A model generated the notes under the pieces. That model was not told the DNA's origin, searched no databases, and saw nothing but the letters and a program-made list of their open reading frames with translations. A stretch of 12,571 nucleotides of DNA from DAOVQB01 sp023128935 (GTDB lineage Bacteria; Eisenbacteria; RBG-16-71-46; CAIMUX01; WJJG01). The stretch's first letter is position 1. Each line of letters starts with the position of its first letter. This document shows, one piece after another, positions 7,088 through 12,571 of this stretch. Position numbers and translations under genes: made by a program. The DNA lies in NCBI GenBank assembly GCA_030628905.1, contig DAOVQB010000129.1, forward strand, positions 1 through 12,571, given 5' to 3'.

Positions 7088-7134
7088 GCCTAACCAACAG
7101 CAGCACCAGCGTGTGGTGCATGCACATGTTCGGC
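7088..7134 (-). other. Short attC-like site upstream of the methyltransferase
   Basis: On the minus strand R'' GCCGAAC (7134-7128) and R' GTTAGGC (7094-7088, a perfect GTTRRRY) enclose arms ending in GCACCA and TGGTGC around a CACGC loop. The 5' arm GCATGCACCA carries one extra T relative to the 3' arm, the same asymmetry as in the other sites. At 47 bases it is short for an attC. The core is 46 bases from the methyltransferase start, so it would mark the entry boundary of that cassette. Confidence 0.55.
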
Positions 7135-7143
7135 CCCCCGTCC

Positions 7144-7242
7144 AATTTGGTGAGCACTGAGCCTTTGTCCGCTACGTCCGTATCACCAATTCCTAGCCTT
7201 GGATTGTCGTCTTTGCGTTCCCAATTCTATCCAAGACCCAGG
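7144..7242. other. Two stem-loops between attC-like sites, no gene
   Basis: AATTTGGTGA (7144-7153) pairs with TCACCAATT (7183-7191), leaving one extra T. Directly after it CCTAGCCTTGGAT (7192-7204) pairs with ATCCAAGACCCAGG (7229-7242) with few mismatches. No plausible gene overlaps. They could be a structured RNA, decayed attC material, or leader sequence of the methyltransferase cassette. The whole 7042-7403 stretch holds only these stems and the two attC-like sites. Confidence 0.45.
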
Positions 7243-7257
7243 ACCTGACAGCTCCAT

Positions 7258-7381
7258 GTCGAACGCTACCATGAGCGAATCAAAAGCCCGCCCATGAGCC
7301 ATTGCTCACGCCAGCATCTTCTCAGTCGCAGTGTCCAGGGCACGATCTGCTACCTGCGCCCATTTTGCTCATCTGTTGTCT
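7258..7381 (-). other. Probable attC site ending the multi-gene cassette
   Basis: On the minus strand it starts 22 bases after the stop of the 7404 gene. R'' would be AGACAAC (7381-7375, imperfect), L'' contains ATGAGC, L' is CGCTCATGG, and R' is GTTCGAC (7264-7258). The phrase AGCGTTCG-C just before the core is shared with the site at 12071-12180. The interior holds repeated CCATGAGC words and a GAGC/GCTC hairpin. The 5' arm fits the attC consensus poorly, so the outer boundary is tentative. Confidence 0.45.
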
Positions 7382-7403
7382 CACTCTAGTTCTATTGAGC
7401 ATC

Positions 7404-8327
7404 CTAGCATGCAGGCCATGGCATACCTTGCTGCCCTCCAAGGATGCGCTGCGACTGCGACAGACACCCTAATTGGATCCTGACGCCCGTGACTTCCTCG
7501 CGTGACCATACGGCCTCGCCCTCGAGATCCAGGCGGAGCTGGATTGGCGGCCTCAAGTCGGTACCAGCCTGCGCGGCAAGGACAACGATTTCTGACACTC
7601 GAGCCTTAGCCACATCTTCGCAACCCTCGATGACGTTCATGTGCTCGATCACCAGCCTCATCACTTCTGCGCTGGTGCCGCTGGTCACAACACCCCCGCC
7701 GAGCGGCATGTAGACGCCGCCACTCGGCACTTGAACGATGGGGTCTATACCGGCCTTCCGCAGCTTAGTGATGTCCATAGTGGACGAGTCAACAGGAAGG
7801 CTTCGCACGCGGGGGAGAGAACATGTACTCATCATGTCAGGCCAGTTCGACTGAAGGATGCCGAGAAGAGCGCGGTCCGAGAAGCTCTGATGATCCCGAA
7901 CGTCGATGAGGTAGACCTTTTCTGATGTCACGCGGGCGAAGAGGAGCTCGCCCGTCCGTCCCACGAGGCCTAACGCTTCTGCCCTCTCACCCAAATGGAA
8001 GTGCTGGATGTCCCAGTCGTTCAGCAGCGCATCGTTGAACCAGGGCTTCTCAAGCCTGGTGCTGAGGTGAGGGTTCAGGTCTCCTCCAGAGGCGATCTTA
8101 CTTTCGAGAAGCTGGAGTCCCTCCATCCGATGCGAGTGGCAACTGAACTCGCGGGAGCGCAACACCCGTCGCGGCCGTCGTGGGATCAACCGCCGCACGA
8201 GGTTGAAGCACTGCTTCGCCACTTCCCGAGCCGTTTCAGCTGGCAGCGCCGCTGGGGCCCCTGCAGCTTCCAATCTTTGCAGTAGGATCAGCCGCCAGTC
8301 GTCAAGGAAATCGATCTCTACGTCCAC
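7404..8327 (-). CDS. Uncharacterised protein, last gene of the ATPase/Ntn-hydrolase operon
   Basis: I do not recognise this family. The protein is about 307 aa, soluble, with no signal peptide. Its central part (WDIQHFHLGERA, GRTGELLFARVTSEKVYLIDVRDHQ, LLGILQSNWPD) looks like a compact alpha/beta domain with several conserved-looking His, Arg and Asp residues. The C-terminal third has an exposed helix (TSAEVMRLVIEHMNVIEG) and beta-rich ending. I chose the GTG at 8327: GGAGAG lies 5 bases upstream, and the codons before it are Arg-rich with weaker third-position GC. The same frame stays open to an ATG at 8444 that overlaps the previous gene's stop as ATGA, giving 346 aa, so that start remains possible. 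It ends just before an attC-like site. In the operon it could be an effector, an immunity factor or a substrate adaptor; nothing in the sequence decides this. Confidence 0.7.
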   Translation of the reverse strand: MDVEIDFLDDWRLILLQRLEAAGAPAALPAETAREVAKQCFNLVRRLIPRRPRRVLRSREFSCHSHRMEGLQLLESKIASGGDLNPHLSTRLEKPWFNDALLNDWDIQHFHLGERAEALGLVGRTGELLFARVTSEKVYLIDVRDHQSFSDRALLGILQSNWPDMMSTCSLPRVRSLPVDSSTMDITKLRKAGIDPIVQVPSGGVYMPLGGGVVTSGTSAEVMRLVIEHMNVIEGCEDVAKARVSEIVVLAAQAGTDLRPPIQLRLDLEGEAVWSREEVTGVRIQLGCLSQSQRILGGQQGMPWPAC

Positions 8328-8332
8328 AGCGT

Positions 8333-8338
8333 CTCTCC
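8333..8338 (-). promoter_or_regulatory. Ribosome binding site supporting the GTG start at 8327
   Basis: GGAGAG on the minus strand lies 5 bases before GTG. It is the main reason to prefer this start over the ATG at 8444. Confidence 0.5.
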
Positions 8339-8440
8339 GTGGGCATGCAGCATTCGCAACGGACAGTGGTCGATGGTGTCGAGTGGGCGAACGCTTTGTT
8401 CGGTGTCTACGCACATCGCTCGGTCTCTGCACCTGGGGCG

Positions 8441-9109
8441 TCATGGGAGAGTGATGACACGGAAGGATCCCCTCCCGACGACCGCATAATGGATGATGCC
8501 TCCAACAGTTGGGTTGAAGTTCTCTACTTCCCGGATCACCGCTTCAGCATTATGCACAAGCGCCTCGATTAACTGACGCTCATCCCCCGGGTTTTCCAGT
8601 CTATTGCGACGATGGAACGTGTTGGCGGTCAACCGAGCAAAGCGGGCCATGGCATCTTGATCTTCGCCACCCAACACGATGTAGGATCCAGGTCCTTCGC
8701 CCGATGTGGATGCCGGTCCACCGTCACTCGCAATTGCCCCCGCCAGGACGGGTTTGGCTCCGATCAGGCCTCCGACAACGAGCGCGACACGCATTGCGGG
8801 ATGCGATCGATCCACATCAGGAGCGAGGTGTGCCGCGAAGCACGACCATGCTGCCTGGGTCGCATCCCGGACAGCGGCCTCAAGTGCCGCCAAGGTGCGG
8901 ATCCCGCCGATCCGGTTCCGCAAGTAGGGAACTGCCAGGTCGCTGGCCTGCTGGATGCCAAATACGACCGCGCCGAATGCGCCAGGCAACTCATGCAACT
9001 TGATGGCATCATTCTGAACATCATTTCCCGGGGCAAGTGGCGTCACGCTCCGGCCATCCGCCACAAGGAGAGCACCTCGATCGAAGGCGACAGCGATGCC
9101 AACGCTCAT
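8441..9109 (-). CDS. Proteasome/HslV-like Ntn hydrolase (predicted peptidase)
   Basis: The 222-aa product begins MSVGIAVAFDRGALLVADGR, which aligns by eye with the first strands of proteasome beta subunits and HslV. After Met removal Ser would be residue 1, the place of the catalytic N-terminal Thr; Asp falls exactly at mature position 17; and the Lys in DAIKLHEL (mature 36) matches Lys33 allowing a small loop insertion. FGAVVFGIQQASD and the later PVLAGAIASDGG with YIVLGGEDQDAMARF follow the usual strand-helix order of the fold. Such enzymes are threonine or serine peptidases, often oligomeric rings fed by an ATPase. The start at 9109 is chosen because the nucleophile must be N-terminal; the upstream open frame to 9511 runs into the ATPase gene. 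The start overlaps the stop of a small upstream frame as ATGA. Its operon with an SMC-like ATPase is unusual. The fold is fairly sure; the substrate is unknown. Confidence 0.75.
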   Translation of the reverse strand: MSVGIAVAFDRGALLVADGRSVTPLAPGNDVQNDAIKLHELPGAFGAVVFGIQQASDLAVPYLRNRIGGIRTLAALEAAVRDATQAAWSCFAAHLAPDVDRSHPAMRVALVVGGLIGAKPVLAGAIASDGGPASTSGEGPGSYIVLGGEDQDAMARFARLTANTFHRRNRLENPGDERQLIEALVHNAEAVIREVENFNPTVGGIIHYAVVGRGSFRVITLP

Positions 9110-9381
9110 ACTCTCTGGCTCCCCCGTATGTCCGCACACGAAACGCCGGCCACCGGCCGCTTGGCCCTGTCGCTGTCTGAATCGCCCGGGGAACCCGCAA
9201 GCCTCAGCAAACTGGCTTCGACGACCCTTGTTTCCAGAGACTGTGCAGTCGACCACTCCCGGGGACGCCGCATGGGGAGCGTAAGACGCTTGTTCGGCTT
9301 CCTCCTGTCCTCTCCAGGGAGCCGAGCACGCCACCACCCTGGGGACGGCATTCCTTCCGATGATTGGCTTGAGTCCCCCAT
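9106..9381 (-). CDS. Possible small basic protein between the ATPase and Ntn-hydrolase genes
   Basis: This 91-aa frame starts 8 bases after the ATPase stop, with GAGGGGA as a possible ribosome binding site inside the end of the ATPase gene. It stops in an ATGA overlap with the Ntn-hydrolase start, so the spacing is that of a translationally coupled operon. The protein is rich in Arg, Ser and Pro (MGDSSQSSEGMPSPGWWRAR at the start), has no recognisable domain and may be disordered. A second frame, continuous with the Ntn hydrolase, is also open here, so coding status is uncertain. If not a gene, the 280 bases would be an unusually long gap in a tight operon. Confidence 0.4.
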   Translation of the reverse strand: MGDSSQSSEGMPSPGWWRARLPGEDRRKPNKRLTLPMRRPREWSTAQSLETRVVEASLLRLAGSPGDSDSDRAKRPVAGVSCADIRGSQRV

Positions 9382-9389
9382 GCTGACAA

Positions 9390-11846
9390 CTATCCCCTCT
9401 TCTTGCGGAGATCGATATTCGTCTTGCCGCACCCGCAACGGACCGCCTCGGGCGTTTCCCTACTTGGCGACACACGGAGATACTCACCGCAGTCCGAGCA
9501 AGTGAATCCACCCAATAGTTCCCGGAAGGCCATTGCTACGGGCGCGAAGTCCTCCTTGGCCAAGTTGTCCCACGAGTTATAGTGGACGGCGACGTTCACC
9601 TGCCACTGCTCCGCCTTCGAAGTGTCCGCCAATCGCGCGAACTCCGACTCCCGGGCGGAAAGCTGTCCGATAACCTCTCGATGGTTCCAGGAATTGGCAG
9701 CTTCCTTAGCACGACCGTATAGCTTCCGCATCTGTGCGATAGCAGCTGGTAGCAGCTCACCGAGCTGATACTGAGCGTCACCATGGAACTCCACCGGCGC
9801 ACGCAGTCTGTGGCACACCTCCGCCGCAACGTACTCGAGGTAGTGTCGGAGAAGAGCGGCAGCTGCTCGCACGTCGTTTCCCTTCAGATGGTCGTCGATC
9901 TCCGTCCACACGTCCCGTTCATCCCATTGAGCCGGGCCGAGGTCCACGCTCCAGTTCCTGAACTGCACCGCGGACCGCCCCGCGATGAGTCCCGCGGTCT
10001 TCATATGGCGAAGCCAAATCGGGTCATGAGTCGTCATGATGAACTGTGTATTCGGGAACTCAGTCTTCAGAAGCGCACACACCTCGCGACGATGACCAGC
10101 GTCCACGGACATGAGAACGTCGTCGAGCACTGCTAGCGTGAACCCCGCGCCCTGGACGTGCCTCATAAGTGCCAGGTACAAGCACAAGCCCATGCTGTCT
10201 TGGTGGCCCTCACTGTGATACGCACCCGGCGGAAAGAAGCCGCGGCCATAGAAGTCGACGTCGAGACCGAGTTTCCCCATCGAGGGTACGAGCTTAGCGT
10301 CGAACTTGTCTTCATCGTCACGATTGGCGGATCGGTAAAGCGCCGCGAAGTCCTTCTCGACGTCCGAGTAGATCCCTGCGAGAACCTTGTCACTGGTGAC
10401 GGCGTAAATGTCAGACACCTGCCGCGCGCTTTGAGCCTGCTCTTTGGCAGCCTGTTGCCTTCGCGTTGCGTCGCGCCAGACCCGAAGCCGCTCCTGCGCA
10501 AGCGTGAGCCACTCGCGGGCCGCGTCCTGCTTTGTCGGTTCAGGGAGGACAGCGACTGCCTTCTCGAAGTCGCCAATCGCATCGAGGGCGGCCTGCGGTA
10601 CGATCGGCACGTTCGAGAGGACCGTGATCGTACCGGCCAGCGGTAGGACGGTGGCCAGCCTGTCAGCGGCGGATTTGCAGTAGGCGCTATAGTCGCTGGC
10701 TCCCTGCATGGCCAAAGGCGGCGTCGCGAGCGCGGCATAGCGGACCAAGGCGTCGATCGCGACCTGCACCTTCCGGAGGAGCACGATCAACGGAGCGATT
10801 TTTATTTCCGCTGCCATGCGCTTGCGCGATATCTCCCTCAAGTGGTGGAGCTTGGCCTGAACATGCTTCTTGAGTTCGTCCAGGTTCCAGGCCGTATCGC
10901 AGAACGGACACGCTTCGGCCTCGACGATTTCCATTCCTGTCGCATAGAAGGCCTCTCGTTTCACGCTTGCCGCAACCACCGGATCATCGGCGAGAGCAGT
11001 GAGATCAGCCGTCACTTCGGCAACGCGCGTGCTCGTGGGGGCACTGGCAATCTCCGCGAACGCCTCGCGGGTGGCTCGGATGTCTGCCAGGGCTTGGGCC
11101 TTAGGAATGCGCTGCGGCTGAGCCGGTCCTGGCGCCTCTATTCCGTCCTTGAGAGACGTTGCTTCTGCGAGGTCTGAAAGCGCCGGGAGACTGAGGATCG
11201 CGCGCTGGGCGTTTGCGGCGGCGAGCACCTTCTCCGTTGTCAGTTCGGGCATCCCCAGCACACGCAGGAGGTTGTCGCGGGCCTGCGCGGCGACTGTGCC
11301 GAGGGGGATCAACTGCTTCTCGCAGCTGTTTGCGATTTTCTGCAGACCGACTCGGACCTGCTCCACCTGATCGAGGCGGAGGAGCGCCTGGACCTCCTCC
11401 GCGCGTTTTCCGGGCGTCGCAAGCACGTACCGGATCAACTCTCGTCGGGAGAGCACGATCTCGGAATGCGCCTTCACTTGCCGGAGCACTTCGAGCACCG
11501 CGGGATCACGCGGGGTTACACTGGCAGTCGCCGGTGTCTTCAGGCTCCGCTCGATCGTGACGGTCTTGCGCAAGCTGGGGATCGTGACCCTGGCCGTTAC
11601 ACGCGCTGTGTCGGGATCGTTCCGCCTGTCTACATGGGGCCCGTGCTGCTTGAGGGAGACATCGCCCTTTCCCTCTCCCGAGAGGCGGGAAACACTTCCC
11701 GTGAGGGCGAATTCCAGAGCGTCGACCACGCCACTCTTTCCGGTGCCGGTGGGACCACAAACGGCGAAATTCCTCCCCTTGAGGTCCAGGGTCAGATCGC
11801 GGATTCCGCGAAACTCCTTGATCGTAATGGACTCTACGCGGATCAC
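9390..11846 (-). CDS. Rad50/SMC-like ABC ATPase with CPFC hook and C-terminal zinc ribbon
   Basis: The 818-aa protein has an N-terminal ABC half with Walker A GPTGTGKS (31-38) after VESITIKEFRGIRDL, typical of RecF/Rad50/SMC proteins. A helical middle region has CPFC at 313-316, which resembles one half of a zinc hook, though the arms are much shorter than in Rad50. The C-terminal ABC half carries SEGHQDSMGLCLYLAL (545-560, signature region), Walker B LAVLDDVLMSVDAGHRR (571-587) and the H-loop MTTHDP (604-609). A helical region (655-760) and a zinc ribbon (C783, C786, C804, C806) follow. These ATPases usually dimerise on DNA or DNA ends and drive sensing in conflict systems such as Lamassu and three-component ABC systems. 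The GTG start at 11846 overlaps the upstream stop as GTGA, so the genes are coupled. The DD in Walker B is common in defence SMC-like ATPases. The exact family is not assigned. Confidence 0.88.
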   Translation of the reverse strand: MIRVESITIKEFRGIRDLTLDLKGRNFAVCGPTGTGKSGVVDALEFALTGSVSRLSGEGKGDVSLKQHGPHVDRRNDPDTARVTARVTIPSLRKTVTIERSLKTPATASVTPRDPAVLEVLRQVKAHSEIVLSRRELIRYVLATPGKRAEEVQALLRLDQVEQVRVGLQKIANSCEKQLIPLGTVAAQARDNLLRVLGMPELTTEKVLAAANAQRAILSLPALSDLAEATSLKDGIEAPGPAQPQRIPKAQALADIRATREAFAEIASAPTSTRVAEVTADLTALADDPVVAASVKREAFYATGMEIVEAEACPFCDTAWNLDELKKHVQAKLHHLREISRKRMAAEIKIAPLIVLLRKVQVAIDALVRYAALATPPLAMQGASDYSAYCKSAADRLATVLPLAGTITVLSNVPIVPQAALDAIGDFEKAVAVLPEPTKQDAAREWLTLAQERLRVWRDATRRQQAAKEQAQSARQVSDIYAVTSDKVLAGIYSDVEKDFAALYRSANRDDEDKFDAKLVPSMGKLGLDVDFYGRGFFPPGAYHSEGHQDSMGLCLYLALMRHVQGAGFTLAVLDDVLMSVDAGHRREVCALLKTEFPNTQFIMTTHDPIWLRHMKTAGLIAGRSAVQFRNWSVDLGPAQWDERDVWTEIDDHLKGNDVRAAAALLRHYLEYVAAEVCHRLRAPVEFHGDAQYQLGELLPAAIAQMRKLYGRAKEAANSWNHREVIGQLSARESEFARLADTSKAEQWQVNVAVHYNSWDNLAKEDFAPVAMAFRELLGGFTCSDCGEYLRVSPSRETPEAVRCGCGKTNIDLRKKRG

Positions 11847-12037
11847 GGCAGTGGCTCCTCGCCCAGGACGGCCGCCTTCAGCGCCCTCTCCGTGAAGGTC
11901 TGGTCTTCCAAGAGGGTCTTGCGAAGCCGTGCGATCATCTCGGCCGACACGGCCGTGGCCCCAAGGGCCTGAAGGAACCCCTCAAAGACCTGGGCGGGAA
12001 CCTCAGGTATTCCCTCTACTTTGGGTAATGTGGCCAT
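11843..12037 (-). CDS. Small helical protein, first gene of the cassette operon
   Basis: This 64-aa protein (MATLPKVEGIPEVPAQVFEG at the N-terminus, then helices with SAEMIARLRKTLLEDQTFTE) is not recognised. It is acidic and predicted by eye to be alpha-helical. Its stop overlaps the ATPase start as GTGA, so it is co-translated and probably a partner or small regulatory subunit of that ATPase. The ATG at 12037 is chosen because the frame upstream to 12154 runs through the attC palindrome and cannot be coding cassette sequence. The ribosome binding site is weak (GGAAG). It starts 33 bases after the attC core at 12077-12071, as expected of the first gene in a cassette. Confidence 0.65.
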   Translation of the reverse strand: MATLPKVEGIPEVPAQVFEGFLQALGATAVSAEMIARLRKTLLEDQTFTERALKAAVLGEEPLP

Positions 12038-12070
12038 TTGGCATGCTTCCGGTCCATGTGATTCTCTCGT

Positions 12071-12180
12071 GCCGAACGCTTTGATGAGCGGCGGGCCCCG
12101 CCGCTCGTCCTGGCGCGCGACTGGCGCCAGCCAGGCGCTTGACAGCTCCCCCATTTGCGTCCCGTCCGCTCAATCAAGTT
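12071..12180 (-). other. attC recombination site upstream of the operon, interrupted by an IS110-family element
   Basis: On the minus strand the 5' arm reads AAC (12180-12178) then TTGATTGAGCGG, and the 3' arm reads CCGCTCATCAA, spacer AGC and R' GTTCGGC (12077-12071). TTGATTGAG pairs with CTCATCAA leaving one unpaired T in L'', at the same place as in the 6184-6296 site. The outer part of R'' is replaced by an IS110-family end starting GATACTC. The interior hairpins (12086-12107 and 12112-12138) match those of the 6184-6296 site in order and spacing over 62 bases. This is the boundary through which the operon cassette was acquired. Confidence 0.72.
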
Positions 12181-12253
12181 GATACTCATAGAGGCCTCCC
12201 CCTCGGCAACCCTCACAGGTATGCTGGGGCGCGGAAAACCCAAAACCCTCATG

Positions 12254-12261
12254 AAAGGAGG
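12254..12261 (+). promoter_or_regulatory. Ribosome binding site indicating a CTG start at 12269
   Basis: AAAGGAGG lies 7 bases before an in-frame CTG. The in-frame ATG at 12251 overlaps this site and has no upstream Shine-Dalgarno sequence. Confidence 0.55.
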
Positions 12262-12268
12262 AGACCCC

Positions 12269-12571
12269 CTGAGATTCTACAACAAGTCACACCAACATCA
12301 TTATGGAATCGATCTCCACGCCCGATCGATGTACGTCTGTATACTGAATCAGGAGGGAGAGGTCGTGCTGCACAAAAACATGCCCGCCGGACCTGAGCCA
12401 TTCCTGCGGGCCATCAAACCCTTCCGTGAAGGCCTCGTCGTGGCGGTTGAGTGTATCTTCACCTGGTACTGGCTCGCTGATCTCTGCGCCCAGGAGAAGA
12501 TCCCCTTCGTCCTTGGCCACGCCCTCTATATGAAAGCCATCCATGGAGGAAAGGCCAAGAACGACAAGATC
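12269..12571 (+). CDS. IS110-family transposase, N-terminal part (runs off the window)
   Basis: About 101 residues of a DEDD transposase are present. YGIDLHARSMYVCIL holds the first catalytic Asp, VVAVECIFTWYWLADL the Glu, and LGHALYMKAIHGGKAKNDKI ends at the usual KNDKID motif, where the last two Asp residues are expected. Relatives I know start with a sequence like M-FY-K-H a few residues before the first strand, which matches LRFYNKSH beginning at the CTG at 12269, and AAAGGAGG is well placed for it. An ATG at 12251 is in frame and would add six residues. The protein differs clearly from the IS110-type transposase at 3520-6091. No damage is seen in the visible part. Confidence 0.9.
   Translation, partial: MRFYNKSHQHHYGIDLHARSMYVCILNQEGEVVLHKNMPAGPEPFLRAIKPFREGLVVAVECIFTWYWLADLCAQEKIPFVLGHALYMKAIHGGKAKNDKI

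Larger units (their letters stand above)
12181..12571 (+). mobile_element. Second IS110-family element, left end and partial transposase
   Basis: The element begins where the attC palindrome breaks after GTT, with GATACTCATAGAGGCC, and has about 88 non-coding bases before its transposase. The junction GTT|GAT is the same as at the 6184-6183 junction of the other IS110-family element, though the two elements are different and lie in opposite orientations. The right end is outside the window. Confidence 0.75.

Noticed and set aside
8380..8400. Possible further attC core (minus strand AAAGCGTTCGCC) between the Ntn-hydrolase and last operon gene
   Set aside because: The GTTCG word resembles the other cores but no matching AAC arm with paired L sequences could be found upstream.
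8328..8444. ATG start at 8444 for the last operon gene
   Set aside because: The ATGA overlap is attractive, but the added 39 residues are very Arg-rich with weaker third-position GC, and the GTG at 8327 has a better ribosome binding site. Not excluded.
8612..9505. 297-aa open frame on the plus strand
   Set aside because: It lies opposite the Ntn-hydrolase and ATPase genes, is low in recognisable protein features and rich in Arg, Ser and Cys, as expected of an antisense frame in GC-rich DNA.
9110..9511. N-terminal extension of the Ntn hydrolase to 356 aa
   Set aside because: It overlaps the end of the ATPase gene and would bury the N-terminal nucleophile; it is kept only as an alternative for the 9110-9389 part.
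12038..12154. Longer start for the 64-aa protein (103 aa)
   Set aside because: The added codons run through the attC palindrome, which is recombination-site sequence of the preceding cassette.
1..12571. CRISPR array, tRNA or rRNA genes
   Set aside because: No regularly spaced repeats and no tRNA- or rRNA-like sequence were seen.

Overview
The window comes from a moderately GC-rich bacterium that I cannot name. It reads as part of an integron gene-cassette array, probably a sedentary chromosomal one, heavily invaded by insertion sequences. All non-transposon genes are on the minus strand. Four imperfect palindromes with attC architecture (R''-L''...L'-R', an AAC/GTT core and an unpaired base in the L'' arm) lie just beyond the 3' ends of genes or just before the starts of others, and all read in the minus direction as the genes do. 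No integron integrase is in the window.

Layout from low to high coordinates. (1) 43-1347: a 434-aa protein with a C-terminal DAC/DisA_N-like domain (DGL and GTRHRS motifs), best matched from memory to the DACNV sensor class. (2) 1569-3155: an intact IS1182-type transposase, inserted upstream of that gene. (3) About 3311-6183: an IS110-family (IS1111-type) element that has landed on the core site of an attC. It is dead: its transposase carries two in-frame stops and is split by a complete IS1380-family element (3813-5327) flanked by a CTAG target duplication. Removing that insert restores one 350-residue frame. (4) 6184-7094: a methyltransferase cassette whose gene has a premature stop. (5) About 7088-7264: a possible mini-cassette with no gene but strong stem-loops. 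(6) About 7258-12077: one large cassette with an operon of four or five genes: a 64-aa protein, an 818-aa Rad50/SMC-like ATPase, a possible 91-aa protein, a 222-aa proteasome-like Ntn hydrolase and a roughly 307-aa unknown protein. (7) 12071-12180: an attC interrupted by a second, different IS110-family element whose transposase runs off the right edge.

The most interesting item is the large cassette. An SMC-type ATPase with a CPFC hook and a C-terminal zinc ribbon is tightly coupled to a predicted protease of the proteasome/HslV fold and two uncharacterised proteins, all moving as one integron cassette. By analogy with Lamassu and three-component ABC conflict systems, I infer an anti-phage or anti-plasmid system with a sensing ATPase and a proteolytic effector. 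That role is inference; the motifs, the overlapping stops and starts, and the attC palindromes are visible in the sequence. The DAC-domain protein would fit a defence role, but it lies beyond the insertion sequences and need not be functionally linked.
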